Source: Candidatus Korobacter versatilis
GTDB taxonomy: Bacteria > Acidobacteriota > Terriglobia > Terriglobales > Acidobacteriaceae
NCBI GenBank assembly: GCA_016185395.1
Contig: JACPNR010000004.1
Location: 592,237 to 656,236 of the forward strand
DNA: 64,000 nucleotides
Direction of reading: 5' to 3'
In this document: positions 1-8,165 of the stretch, one piece after another
Layout: every line of letters starts with the position of its first letter
How positions within the stretch are numbered: position 1 is the first letter of the stretch
The notes under the pieces: model-generated
Database searches by the model: none
The model's input: the letters and a program-made list of their open reading frames with translations, nothing else
Told to the model about the DNA's origin: nothing
Position numbers and translations under genes: made by a program

Positions 1-66
1 CACAGTGGACAGGGCACAGTGGAAAGTGGCCGAAAAGCAGGTTTCTCGTCGCCCGCCGCGGCGGGC
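1..66. repeat. Degenerate stutter tract and GC-rich palindrome
   Basis: The first 32 bases repeat a CACAGTGG-like word imperfectly. Bases 51-66 form a perfect 16-base palindrome, GCCCGCCGCGGCGGGC, which is also the core of the larger palindrome at 11725-11759. The palindrome lies just past the stop codon of the minus-strand glycosyltransferase, so it could act as its terminator, although no clear T-run follows. It most likely belongs to a dispersed repeat family. Confidence 0.5.
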
Positions 67-91
67 TCCCCGGAATGAATCCGAGTAGAGA

Positions 92-1276
92 TCAATCCCA
101 GGGCTTGGGCGAGGCGCGGCGAAGTTCTTCGGTCGAATACTTGGTGCCGCGCCAGATGATGCCGCCCTGGCGGACGGTGACGACCAGCGACCGAAGCATG
201 GCGTAGGCCATCAGTGAGCCGGCGACGGGGTTGAGGAAGAAGTAGGCAGGATTGATGTTGTAGAGCTTGCGCAGACGGAAGTAGATCCAGAAGAGGCCGG
301 CGAGTTCGATGGCGAAGCCGAGCTTGGTCCAGCCGGGCGCAAACCAGATGGCAAAGAACGGCACAACGTGGAAGGCGAGCGTCGCAAGGACGAGCGCGAG
401 CGCGAGCCACCAGCGGAAGCCGAGTCCGGCGTAGGCGTTTTTGGTGAGGTTGCGGACGGGGCCGAGCGCGCCGCGTCCCCAGCGTATCTGAACAAGTTGC
501 GGGCCGGTGGCGAAGCGCGAAGCGAAGCCGGCGCGCTTGATGCGGCGGCCGAGTTCCATGTCTTCGACGACTTGAAGACGCAGCGGCTCCATGGCGCCGA
601 TGCCCTCGTAGGCGCGGCGGCGGACCATGTTGAAGGCGCCCCATCCGAGGAACGCCCTGGACTTGGGATCGCGCACCTTCCACGGACGCAGCGCGATCAT
701 GGCCATCTGGATCATCGCGGTGATCATGCGCTCGCCGACGGTGAGGGCGAGCATGGTGGGCGCCAAGACGAGATGGTCGGCGTGTTCGCTTTCCGCATAG
801 GCGACGGCGCGACGGAGGGAGTCGGACCGGAACATCACGTCGGCGTCGGTGAAGAGCAGCCACTCGCCGGTGGCGACCGCGGCGGCCTTCCACATGGCGT
901 GGGGCTTGCCGAGCCAGCCAGGCGGGAGTTCGGTGATGTGGATGACCTTAAGGTCAAAGGCCGCGGCGGAAGGCCGCCGCGCCACCCGGATCTTTTCCAT
1001 GATGTCGCCGGTGGAGTCGGTGGAGCGGTCGTTGACGGCGATGACTTCGAGGTTGTCGTAGTCTTGCTCGAGGAGCGAGCCGAGGCAGGCGCCGATGGCT
1101 TCCTGCTCGTTGAGCGCGGGGACGATGACCGACAACCGCGGCTTCCCTTGCGGCTGGATATCCCACTCCGGTTTCGTCAGATCGGGGATGGTGCGCAGTC
1201 CGCGGGCGGCTATGGTCACGATGGTGAGCATGGCGGCGCCGATGACGCCGCCGTATATCCAGCAGAACCAGATCAC
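92..1276 (-). CDS. GT2-family membrane glycosyltransferase
   Basis: This is a 394-residue inverting glycosyltransferase of GT-A fold. A membrane helix lies at about residues 2-26. It is followed by the nucleotide-sugar region starting near residue 50 (SVIVPALNEQ), the metal-binding TDAD at about 143-146, the acidic VVED base region near 237, and a QIRWGRG element near 265 of the QxxRW type seen in processive and lipid-linked GT2 enzymes. At least two hydrophobic segments follow at the C-terminus. The layout resembles hopene-associated (HpnB-like) or carotenoid glycosyltransferases, but the acceptor cannot be read from sequence. The open frame extends far upstream to 1699, but that part is arginine/histidine-rich shadow. 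The GTG at 1276 has a GGAG ribosome site and overlaps the upstream MFS stop by 4 nt, giving translational coupling with that transporter. Confidence 0.85.
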   Translation of the reverse strand: MIWFCWIYGGVIGAAMLTIVTIAARGLRTIPDLTKPEWDIQPQGKPRLSVIVPALNEQEAIGACLGSLLEQDYDNLEVIAVNDRSTDSTGDIMEKIRVARRPSAAAFDLKVIHITELPPGWLGKPHAMWKAAAVATGEWLLFTDADVMFRSDSLRRAVAYAESEHADHLVLAPTMLALTVGERMITAMIQMAMIALRPWKVRDPKSRAFLGWGAFNMVRRRAYEGIGAMEPLRLQVVEDMELGRRIKRAGFASRFATGPQLVQIRWGRGALGPVRNLTKNAYAGLGFRWWLALALVLATLAFHVVPFFAIWFAPGWTKLGFAIELAGLFWIYFRLRKLYNINPAYFFLNPVAGSLMAYAMLRSLVVTVRQGGIIWRGTKYSTEELRRASPKPWD

Positions 1277-2502
1277 GCGTGGACTCCGGCGGCGGGCTGC
1301 GCGGGGACGGGAGGGGCGAAGCGCATGCCGTAGAGCAGCACGGCGACGGAGAGCGCGATGGCGACGATGGTGGTGGAGAAACCGGTCTGGAGCGAGGTGT
1401 GGTCGCTGATCCATCCGATGAGGGCGGGAGAAAAGGCGTCGCCGAGGAGATGGATGGTGAGCAGGTTCACGGCGATGGCGGTGCCGCGCATGGAAGCGCC
1501 GACGGAGTTCACGATGGCAGCGTTGAGCGGGCCGGTATTGAGCAACAGGAGGAACTCGGCGAGGAAGATCGAGGGGAACATCGCCGGACCGACGAGGTAG
1601 ATGGCCATGGCCATGGCGGGGAGCCCGAAGAGCATGCCGACGGCGGAGACGAGGTAGTAGGCCCGGTTGGTGCGGCGGAGGTAGTGGTCGCCGAGCCATC
1701 CGCCGAGGAGCGTGGCGGTGGTGCCGGCGACGACGGTGAGGCCGCCGAAGATCAGGCCGGCGTCCTTGAGCGAGATGCCGCGGACGCGCGAGAGGAACGT
1801 GGGCATCCAGACCTGGAGTCCGCCGAGGGCGAAGGTCAAGAAGGCCATGCCGAGCGATGCGGTCCAGAAGGCACGGTTGCGGAAGAGTCCGACGAAAGTG
1901 CCGCGCTCGGCGGTGAGCGCAAGAGTGTCAGTGCGGCCGCGCTCGGGCTCGCGCATCCACATCATCACGATGGCGAGCGCGATGCCGGGGAGGGCGGCGA
2001 CATAGAACGGCATGCGCCAGCCGTGCGTTGGGCCGAGCCAGCCGCCGAGCAGGTAGCCAGCGGCGGTGCCCACGGGGATGGCGAGGTAGAAGACGGCGAG
2101 CATGCGTCCGCGCTGGTGCTCGGGAAAGAGGTCGGCGATGTAGCTGGGCGTGACGGTGACAAAGGTCGCCTCGCCGACGCCGACGATGACGTGGCGGATG
2201 AAGAGCGTCTGGTAATCGTGAGTCAGGGCGGTGAGCAGCGTGGCGCCACTCCACACGATGGCGCCGATCACGATGATGAGCTTGCGCGGGTAACGATCGA
2301 CCAAGGGGCCGACGAAGGGCGCGGCGAGCATATAGAAGATGAAGAACGCGCTCGAAAGCAGGCCGACTTGCTTATCGCTCAGGTGGAACTCGCGCTGGAC
2401 CAAGGGCTGGACGGCGAACAGGATGGAGCGGTCGATGTAGTTGCAGAAGTTGAGCGCGGTGAGGATGAGGAGCGTGGTGCGGGGATGGATCTGCTGGGGC
2501 AT
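1273..2502 (-). CDS. Spinster-like major facilitator superfamily transporter
   Basis: A 409-residue, 12-helix MFS permease. Early in TM1 it carries the NYIDRSILFAVQPL signature of the spinster (Spns) group, followed by the TM2-3 loop motif GPLVDRYPRKL. Spinster homologues move lipids or organic anions; the substrate here is unknown. The stop codon overlaps the start of the downstream glycosyltransferase by 4 nt, so the two probably form one transcript, and a lipid or glycolipid link is plausible but inferred. No convincing Shine-Dalgarno sequence precedes the ATG. Confidence 0.85.
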   Translation of the reverse strand: MPQQIHPRTTLLILTALNFCNYIDRSILFAVQPLVQREFHLSDKQVGLLSSAFFIFYMLAAPFVGPLVDRYPRKLIIVIGAIVWSGATLLTALTHDYQTLFIRHVIVGVGEATFVTVTPSYIADLFPEHQRGRMLAVFYLAIPVGTAAGYLLGGWLGPTHGWRMPFYVAALPGIALAIVMMWMREPERGRTDTLALTAERGTFVGLFRNRAFWTASLGMAFLTFALGGLQVWMPTFLSRVRGISLKDAGLIFGGLTVVAGTTATLLGGWLGDHYLRRTNRAYYLVSAVGMLFGLPAMAMAIYLVGPAMFPSIFLAEFLLLLNTGPLNAAIVNSVGASMRGTAIAVNLLTIHLLGDAFSPALIGWISDHTSLQTGFSTTIVAIALSVAVLLYGMRFAPPVPAQPAAGVHA

Positions 2503-2520
2503 TTGGGGATGCGGGAGTGT

Positions 2521-2702
2521 AGCAGGAGAGTCGCCAGTCGTCAGTCGCTAGTCGCCGGCAAAGTCCAAACCGTATCGCGGATGAACGCGGATCGGCGCGG
2601 ATCAGGAAGCGCTTCACGCGAAGGACACTAAGGAAAGGCCACGAAGGGGGCTTACCGGAAGAGTATGGGCGTGATAGGGCTCCCTCGCTACGCTCGGGAT
2701 GT
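2521..2702. repeat. Intergenic block of degenerate short repeats
   Basis: The space between queF and the MFS gene holds three kinds of simple degenerate repeats. Bases 2528-2556 repeat AGTCGCC/AGTCGTC words. Bases 2578-2610 repeat a CGCGGATC-like word. Bases 2612-2650 resemble a run of ACGAAGGACAC words. At 2680-2702 a fragment reads CTCCCTCGCTACGCTCGGGA, a degraded end of the CTCGG/GAATGAC repeat family that is intact at 52886-52947. No gene was recognised in this stretch. Confidence 0.55.
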
Positions 2703-2760
2703 AAATCAACAACGACGCAGAGCAACGGAACGTCAGTCCACGGAACGTCCGTCCAGTGAG

Positions 2761-3159
2761 CTACTTTTTGGGGCGGGGGTAGCGGGCTTCGACGGTGGTG
2801 CCGATGCCGCCGCGGCGGTTGAACTCGCCGCGGACGACGGCCCAGACGGGCTTCGCGGCTTTGACTACGTCTTCGAGGACGCGGTTGACGATGTTCTCCT
2901 GGAAGATCCCGAGGTTGCGGTACTCGAACAGGTATTCCTTCAGCGACTTCAGCTCGAGGCAGGCGCGGCGAGGCATGTACTTGATGTAGAGGACGCCGAA
3001 ATCAGGCAGGCCGGTCTTGGGGCAAACGGAGGTGAACTCGGGGACGTCGATGGTGATCTCGTAACCGGGAAACTGGTTGGGGAAGGTCTCGATGGCGGGA
3101 AAGCGATGGTCGAGGCCGGCGCGGGCGTGGGTTTCGGTGTAGCGGGGGCTCTTTGGCAT
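2761..3159 (-). CDS. queF: NADPH-dependent preQ0 reductase (QueF)
   Basis: A 132-residue, YkvM-type (single-domain, tunnelling-fold) 7-cyano-7-deazaguanine reductase, which reduces preQ0 to preQ1 in queuosine tRNA modification. The catalytic Cys lies in TSVCPKTGLPDFG, which also contains the conserved Asp. The family-specific ELKSLKEYL segment, which binds NADPH, follows. Its length matches the short QueF class. No other queuosine genes and no preQ1 riboswitch-like fold were seen nearby. A TACAAT hexamer ends 8 nt before the ATG and there is no ribosome site, so the mRNA may be leaderless. Confidence 0.95.
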   Translation of the reverse strand: MPKSPRYTETHARAGLDHRFPAIETFPNQFPGYEITIDVPEFTSVCPKTGLPDFGVLYIKYMPRRACLELKSLKEYLFEYRNLGIFQENIVNRVLEDVVKAAKPVWAVVRGEFNRRGGIGTTVEARYPRPKK

Positions 3160-3189
3160 GCGTGAACATTGTAAAGGGGCGCACGCGGG

Positions 3190-3227
3190 ACTTGTTAATT
3201 TGGAAACTTGTTAACTTGTTAATTGAG
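3190..3227. repeat. ACTTGTTAA stutter tract
   Basis: Three imperfect, AT-rich copies of ACTTGTTAA(TT) lie back to back between the 3' end of the YihY gene and the promoter side of queF. They stand out from the GC-rich surroundings and belong to the same class of intergenic degenerate tandem tracts as those at 2528 and 15397. Confidence 0.55.
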
Positions 3228-3232
3228 AAGCG

Positions 3233-4150
3233 CTAGGCCGCCAAGTCGGCGCCGGCGGCCTCAGCTTCGGCGGACTTCTGAACCATCTCCTTGAGCGGGA
3301 GCCTGGGGGCGCCACAGGCGGTGACGAGTTCGGCGTTGAGTTCGGCGCCGAGCAGGATGGCGAACCCCGACCAGTAGAGCCAGACCATGAGTGCGACGGC
3401 GGCGGCGAGCGTGCCGTACGTCCGGTTGAAGTTGGCGAAGCTGCGGAAGTAGATACCAAGGACGTGGGAGAGTCCGATCCAGCAGATGAGCGCGGTGATG
3501 GCGCCGGGAAGGGTGCATCCGAAGCGCTGCTTGACGTTGGGGCCGAGGAAGTAGAGCAGCTCGATGGCGAGGATGGCGAAGGCGATGGCGATGCCCCAGC
3601 GCAAGTAGGGCCACGAGGCGACGAACGCGGGACCAAGATGGATCTTGCCGGCGATCTTCCCGCCGTAATCCGGGCCCATGATCATGAGCGCGAGCGCGGC
3701 GATGAAGAGGGTGCCGGTGAGCGCGGCGAGTAGCAGGGCGAGCGGGCGCGTCTTCCAGAACGGGCGGGTCTCGGGAACGTCGTAGGAGACGTTGAGCGCG
3801 TCCATCATGGCGGAGAAGCCGCCGGAGGTGGCCCAGAGCGTCCCGATGATGCCGAAGGAGAGGAAGGTGCCGCGGCCGGGGCTGATGACGTCGGCAACGA
3901 TCTTGCGCACGAGGCCCATGCTGTCGGGCGGGATGAAGTGGCCGAGGATCTCGAGCGCCTGGTTGAACAGGTCAGGGATGGGCAGGTAGGCGACCAGCGC
4001 GGCGAAGAGGATGAGCGCGGGAAACAATGCCATCACAAAGTAGTACGAGAGGCCGGCGGCGAGGACGAGGACGTGGTGCCGGTCGACGTCGCGGGCGGCG
4101 TTGTTGATGGCGCTGCGGAATTGGGTGAAGGTCACGTTATTGGGGTGCAC
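3233..4150 (-). CDS. YihY/BrkB-family inner-membrane protein
   Basis: This encodes a polytopic membrane protein of the YihY (formerly ribonuclease BN/BrkB) family, with about six hydrophobic segments and typical landmarks: AAGLSYYFVMALFPALI at the start of TM1, then NVSYDVPETRPFWKTR and NRTYGTLAAAVALMVWLYW. The role of the family is unsettled; it is not an RNase. The frame is open to 4339, but residues encoded between about 4170 and 4300 are translated from a degraded intergenic repeat. A GTG at 4150 (a GAG lies a few bases upstream) is therefore the preferred start, giving 305 residues, the usual family length. An ATG at 4255 lies inside the repeat and is less likely. The last residues are Ala/Glu-rich. 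Confidence 0.85.
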   Translation of the reverse strand: MHPNNVTFTQFRSAINNAARDVDRHHVLVLAAGLSYYFVMALFPALILFAALVAYLPIPDLFNQALEILGHFIPPDSMGLVRKIVADVISPGRGTFLSFGIIGTLWATSGGFSAMMDALNVSYDVPETRPFWKTRPLALLLAALTGTLFIAALALMIMGPDYGGKIAGKIHLGPAFVASWPYLRWGIAIAFAILAIELLYFLGPNVKQRFGCTLPGAITALICWIGLSHVLGIYFRSFANFNRTYGTLAAAVALMVWLYWSGFAILLGAELNAELVTACGAPRLPLKEMVQKSAEAEAAGADLAA

Positions 4151-4197
4151 ATTCTCGGGATGGGGTTGGACGGGTTCTCCTCGCAGTTCGTGGGCGC

Positions 4198-4310
4198 GGT
4201 AGGGGTGCTTCGCCTTCGGGACGCGCGATGGAGGCGCGCTTCCTGCGCTCAGCATGACTCGCGCCGTGGCCGTGGACTTCCCGGTAGCGTGTGTTAATTC
4301 GTGTCTTATC
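4198..4310. repeat. Degraded dispersed repeat upstream of the YihY gene
   Basis: Read on the minus strand, this stretch contains GTCATGCTGAGCGCAGGAAG, a variant of the TCATTCCGAGCGAAG dispersed element that is intact at 52886-52947. It is followed by an AACACACG/ACGAATTAAC stutter. Translation through it produces a proline- and arginine-rich tail unlike any YihY N-terminus. Confidence 0.45.
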
Positions 4311-4396
4311 GAGGCACGTCTGCATCTAACTGGAGACAAAGCAATAAAGCTTGGTTCCGAGGCGGACGGCCCGGTTAGTGGGAGTGGTTCCGGCGG

Positions 4397-4426
4397 TGGA
4401 AAGTGCGGGCTTTAGTCCCCTATACT
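4397..4426 (+). promoter_or_regulatory. Candidate promoter for the adaptor/TPR/phosphatase genes
   Basis: TGGAAA at 4397-4402 and TATACT at 4421-4426 are separated by 18 bp and lie about 100 bp before the first gene of the plus-strand group. The -10 is strong and the -35 is weak. The 4340-4525 gap holds no gene. Confidence 0.35.
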
Positions 4427-4525
4427 TAAGGTCCCCCCTTTGAAGGAGAGGTCCTGCTCCGGCGGCAGGCCGAGCCAGGTTTCAGCTACCAAGATCACGC
4501 AACCCAGGTTGGCGCATAGGAAACG

Positions 4526-5746
4526 ATGAACGGTAGGCGTTGGAAGGTGGTAGGAGCGGTGTTGGTAGCGGCGTTGCTGCTGGTGGCGTTCGTGAGCCGC
4601 GGCGGCGAGATACCGGTGCGCGCCGAAAAGGCGCTGCGCGAGCCGATCGTGAACACCATCTCGACCAACGGAAAAGTAGAGCCGCTGGACAATTTCGAGG
4701 CCCACGCGCCGGCGCCGGCCACGGTGAAGCGATTGTTCGTCCACGAGGGAGACACGGTGAAGGCGGGCCAGAAGATACTGCGACTGGACGACGCGAACGC
4801 GCGCGCCGACGCGGCGCGAGCATTGGCGCGATTGAAGGCCGCCGAGGCCGATCTGGCCGCGCTGAAGACTGGCGGGACGCACGAGGAAGTGCTCGACCGG
4901 CAGGCGGGACTGGTGAAGGCGCGGGCGGAACGCGATTCAGCGCAGCGCAACCTGCAGGCGATGAAGGAACTGCAGCGGCGCGGCGCGGCGAGCGCGGCCG
5001 AGGTGCAGGAGGCGGACAACCGCTTTAGCAAGGCGCAGGCGGACGTGACGGCACTGGAGCAGAAGCAGAGCTCGCGCTATTCGGGTCCGGAAGCGGCGAA
5101 GGTGATGGCGCAGGCGGGCGAAGCGCGCGCGGCGTATGAGGCGGCACAGGCCTTGCTGAAGAACGCGAACGTGACCGCGCCGCGCGATGGCGTGGCCTAT
5201 TCCCTGCCGGTGCGCGAGGGCCAGTACGTGAACGCGGGCGACCTGCTGGTGCAGATCGCGGACTTGAAAAAGCTGCAGGTGCGCGCGTTCGTGGACGAGC
5301 CGGAGATCGGCAAGCTGGCCACGGGCCAGCCGGTGAACATGAAGTGGGACGCACTGCCGGGACGGACATGGTCGGGCGTGCTGACGCGGGTGCCGACCAC
5401 GGTGACCCCGCGCGGCACGCGCACCGTAGGCGAGATCACGGTGGGGGTGGAGAACGGTGACGCCAAGCTGCTGCCCAACGTGAACGTGAGCGTGACGGTG
5501 ACGACGGCGAGGCACGCCAACGCGCTGACGCTTTCGCGCGAGGCCGTCCATCAGGAGAACGGCAAACGGTTCGTGTTCGAGGTGGTGAAAGACAAATTGC
5601 AGCGCAAGGACGTGGAGACGGGCGTGATGAGCCTGACGCGCATCGAAGTGACGAAAGGCGTGGGCGACGGTTCGCAAGTGGCGCTGGGCGCCGTGACCGG
5701 ACAAGCGCTGAAGAACGGGATGGAAGTGAGGGTGATACAGCGGTGA
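4526..5746 (+). CDS. HlyD-type efflux membrane-fusion protein
   Basis: A 406-residue periplasmic adaptor. An N-terminal membrane anchor (residues 6-22) precedes a first lipoyl half around PATVKRLFVHEGDTVKAGQ. A long alanine-rich alpha-hairpin follows at about 85-205, then the second lipoyl half (APRDGVAYSLPVREGQYVNA), and beta-barrel and membrane-proximal domains with VDEPEIGKLATGQPV. It should bridge an inner-membrane ABC or RND permease to an outer-membrane channel. No permease or channel gene lies beside it: the next genes encode a TPR protein and a phosphatase, so it may serve a pump encoded elsewhere. Its stop overlaps the next start (GTGA). Confidence 0.85.
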   Translation: MNGRRWKVVGAVLVAALLLVAFVSRGGEIPVRAEKALREPIVNTISTNGKVEPLDNFEAHAPAPATVKRLFVHEGDTVKAGQKILRLDDANARADAARALARLKAAEADLAALKTGGTHEEVLDRQAGLVKARAERDSAQRNLQAMKELQRRGAASAAEVQEADNRFSKAQADVTALEQKQSSRYSGPEAAKVMAQAGEARAAYEAAQALLKNANVTAPRDGVAYSLPVREGQYVNAGDLLVQIADLKKLQVRAFVDEPEIGKLATGQPVNMKWDALPGRTWSGVLTRVPTTVTPRGTRTVGEITVGVENGDAKLLPNVNVSVTVTTARHANALTLSREAVHQENGKRFVFEVVKDKLQRKDVETGVMSLTRIEVTKGVGDGSQVALGAVTGQALKNGMEVRVIQR

Positions 5747-6705
5747 AGAAGTTTCTCTTCATTCTCGTGATGTGCGCGGGGCTGGCAACGGGGGCGTTCG
5801 GCGTAGGGGCGGGCGCGAAGGAAGCGCTCAAGGCCGGACGCATGGACGAGGCCATCCGCTTGCTGCGCGCGGCGACACAAGAGCGCGCGAACGACGCCGA
5901 GGCGTGGCACCTGCTCTCGAAGGCGTATCTCGCGCTCGAGCGTTGGGACGATGCGGTGAAGGCGGCGGAGAAGGCTTCGTCCCTCGAACCGAACAACAGC
6001 GATTACCACCTGTGGTTGGGGCGCGCTTACGGCAACAAGGCGGAGAATTCTCCCTTCTGGACGGCGTGGGGCATGGCGAAGAAAGTCCGCCAGGAGTTCG
6101 AGAAGGCGGTCGCGATCAACGCGAACAACGTGGACGCGCGCAGCGACCTGGCAGAGTTCTACGTGGAGGCTCCGTCGATGCTGGGCGGCGGCAAAGACAA
6201 GGCCGCGGCGGAGGCTGACCGGTTGGCGGCGAACGATGCGGACGCGGCGCACTGGGTGCGCGGATATCTGGCGGAGAAAGACAAGGACTACGGCACGGCG
6301 GAGCGCGAGTACCTCGCGGCGGTGCAATCGAGCGGCAACCAGGCGGGGCGCTGGCTGGATGTGGCGTCCTTCTATCGCCGCAGCGGGCAGAAGAGCAAGA
6401 TGGAAGCGGCGGTGAACAGCGCCATCGCGGCGGAAAAGAAGAGCGATGGTACGTTGTATGAAGCAGCGTCTATCCTGTTTCGCGCCGGACGCAATTTCAC
6501 CCTCGCCGCGAAGCTGCTGCGGAACTATCTGAAGAACCCGGCCAGCGATGAAGCGCCGGCGTTCAAGGCGCACTACCTGCTGGGCGAGATCCTGGAGAAG
6601 CAGGGCGACAAGCTGGGCGCGGCGGCCGAGTACCAGTCGTCGGTCGAGCTGGCGCACGACTTCCAGGGTGCGCAGACCGCGCTCAAGCGCGTGCGCGGAC
6701 AGTAA
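5743..6705 (+). CDS. Secreted TPR-repeat protein
   Basis: This 320-residue protein starts at a GTG that overlaps the preceding stop by 4 nt. Residues 1-20 form a signal peptide (KKFLFILVMCAGLATGAFG). The rest is helical TPR-like repeat: AEAWHLLSKAYLALERWDDA and SDYHLWLGRAYGNKA are clear units, with further weaker units to the C-terminus (AHYLLGEILEKQGDKLGAA). TPR proteins are scaffolds; the partner is unknown. Its place between an efflux adaptor and a secreted phosphatase suggests periplasmic assembly or signalling, which is inference only. Confidence 0.85.
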   Translation: MKKFLFILVMCAGLATGAFGVGAGAKEALKAGRMDEAIRLLRAATQERANDAEAWHLLSKAYLALERWDDAVKAAEKASSLEPNNSDYHLWLGRAYGNKAENSPFWTAWGMAKKVRQEFEKAVAINANNVDARSDLAEFYVEAPSMLGGGKDKAAAEADRLAANDADAAHWVRGYLAEKDKDYGTAEREYLAAVQSSGNQAGRWLDVASFYRRSGQKSKMEAAVNSAIAAEKKSDGTLYEAASILFRAGRNFTLAAKLLRNYLKNPASDEAPAFKAHYLLGEILEKQGDKLGAAAEYQSSVELAHDFQGAQTALKRVRGQ

Positions 6706-6709
6706 GCCA

Positions 6710-7444
6710 ATGATGTCCCGGGCCCTCGCGTCCCTTCTCGCCGTGATGATGCTGGCGAGTCCCCTGCCCGCCACTGACCTGGCTGCGAACGAGTGCAGCA
6801 TCCCCAACGCCGCGGACCTCGCGGTGAACTTCCATCGTGTGGATTCCGAGCTGTATCGCGGCGGGCGTCCGGCGTATCGCGAGGACGTCTACATGAAGTT
6901 TGCCGCGATGGGGATCCGCACGGTCATGAACCTGGAAGGCGGCGACCAGGCGAAGCGCGAGAAAGCGGTGGTCGAGCGCGTGAACCTGAAACTGCTGGAG
7001 CAGAAGAAAGAACCGCTGCGGTTCGTGTCGTATCCCATCAATGCGTACACGGAGTTCATGGATGCGCCGTCGACGCGGGAGATCACGGCGTTGTTCGGCG
7101 AGATACAGCAGGCGCCGAAGCCGATCTATCTGCATTGCAAACACGGGCGCGACCGCACGGGGATGGTGGTGCTGCTCTACCGGTTGTGGCGTGGCGAGTC
7201 GAGTTTCGAAGACGCCTACGCCGAGGCGCGGTACTACCACTTCAGCAAGTGGAACTTCGGGCTCAAGCGCGCGCTCGAACGCTATCGCGCGGCGGAAGCG
7301 TTGAAGTCGTTGGGCGAGCCGCCGGGGACGACGAGCCTGGGCGTGTGCCGTCCGGAGAAGTTCGCGGCAGCCGCAGCCGCGGCGGCTGCGACAGAGAAGG
7401 CTGCACCTTCCGCTTCTGCACCTTCCGCTCCCGCGAAGCGCTGA
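6710..7444 (+). CDS. Secreted dual-specificity/tyrosine-type phosphatase
   Basis: A 244-residue protein with a signal peptide (MMSRALASLLAVMMLASPLPA) and a cysteine-phosphatase domain. The P-loop HCKHGRDRTG holds the CX5R signature with Cys143 and Arg149. GIRTVMNLEGG and NAYTEFMDAP are the usual upstream strand and putative general-acid loop. The family hydrolyses phosphotyrosine, phosphoserine, phosphoinositides or inositol phosphates. A periplasmic location makes protein phosphotyrosine less obvious and phytate-like or phospholipid substrates worth considering. The frame is open from 6548, but the residues before 6710 shadow the TPR gene; the ATG at 6710 follows that stop by 4 nt. The C-terminus is an alanine-rich tail. 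Confidence 0.85.
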   Translation: MMSRALASLLAVMMLASPLPATDLAANECSIPNAADLAVNFHRVDSELYRGGRPAYREDVYMKFAAMGIRTVMNLEGGDQAKREKAVVERVNLKLLEQKKEPLRFVSYPINAYTEFMDAPSTREITALFGEIQQAPKPIYLHCKHGRDRTGMVVLLYRLWRGESSFEDAYAEARYYHFSKWNFGLKRALERYRAAEALKSLGEPPGTTSLGVCRPEKFAAAAAAAAATEKAAPSASAPSAPAKR

Positions 7445-7529
7445 TTTCCCGTCAGCGCCGGCGTTGATCCTGAAGAGAAGGATTTGTGTGGCAGCGCGCG
7501 GGCGGTCGCGGTAGGCTTTGCGCGTGACG

Positions 7530-8126
7530 ATGAAGATCATCCATGACGTGGAGCGGCTGAGCGAGTACTGGTGGCTGGTGCTGCTCCGCGGCGTGTTCGC
7601 GCTGGCGTTCGCGGCGGTGGTATGGGTCGCGACCGGAGTGCTGCGTCTCGATTACGGGCAGTCCATCGGGTTGGTGTTCATCGAGGCGTGCTTTGGCGGA
7701 TACCTGCTGGTGGCGGGGTTGTTCTCCATCAGCATGGCGGTGATGGTGTTGCGCGACCATCACTGGCCGGTGACGGTGGTGCACTCGGCGCTGCTGCTGG
7801 CGCTGGCGGCGTGGCTGATGTACTCCGACGCCGATCCGATCGTGCCGCTGGCGGCGCTCGTGGCCGTGCACGCGGTGGTCAGCGGCATGGGAGAGATCTC
7901 GCTGGCGCGGCGCATGCGGCGGCACCAGATGCAAGGCGCTGCGCTGGTCGGGGCGGCGCTGTTCTCGTTCGGCGCGGCGGTGGTGCTCGTGCTCGAGATG
8001 CGCAACGTGGAGCGGCTGATCGTGGTGACGTCCGCATACGCGGCTGTGTTCGGCGCGGTGCTGATCGCGACGTCGTTCCAACTGCGCGCGCTGCGGCGGC
8101 AGGCGATGTCCGCGGCGCAAGCGTAG
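7530..8126 (+). CDS. HdeD/DUF308-family membrane protein
   Basis: About 198 residues with six hydrophobic helices, beginning YWWLVLLRGVFALAFAAVVW, the typical opening of HdeD-like DUF308 proteins. Paired helical repeats and the RxLxG-type loops fit the family. HdeD is linked to acid resistance in enterics; for other members the function is unknown. Possible starts are TTG 7518, GTG 7524 and ATG 7530; the ATG is chosen because the recognisable domain begins immediately after it. A strong hairpin follows the stop. Confidence 0.75.
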   Translation: MKIIHDVERLSEYWWLVLLRGVFALAFAAVVWVATGVLRLDYGQSIGLVFIEACFGGYLLVAGLFSISMAVMVLRDHHWPVTVVHSALLLALAAWLMYSDADPIVPLAALVAVHAVVSGMGEISLARRMRRHQMQGAALVGAALFSFGAAVVLVLEMRNVERLIVVTSAYAAVFGAVLIATSFQLRALRRQAMSAAQA

Positions 8127-8133
8127 CGCAGTA

Positions 8134-8165
8134 CCGCCGGCGAGCCGCCGGCGGCCACCCCTTTT
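8134..8165 (+). terminator. Hairpin terminator after the HdeD-like gene, made from a dispersed repeat
   Basis: CCGCCGGCG at 8134-8142 and CGCCGGCGG at 8146-8154 pair perfectly over a 3-nt loop, followed by a CCACCCCTTTT tail. The sequence matches the second half of the repeat at 51489-51535, so a dispersed palindrome may serve as terminator here. Confidence 0.5.

Noticed and set aside
3160..3232. preQ1 riboswitch upstream of queF
   Set aside because: The leader is only a stutter tract and a putative leaderless promoter; no aptamer-like stem or A-rich tail was found.
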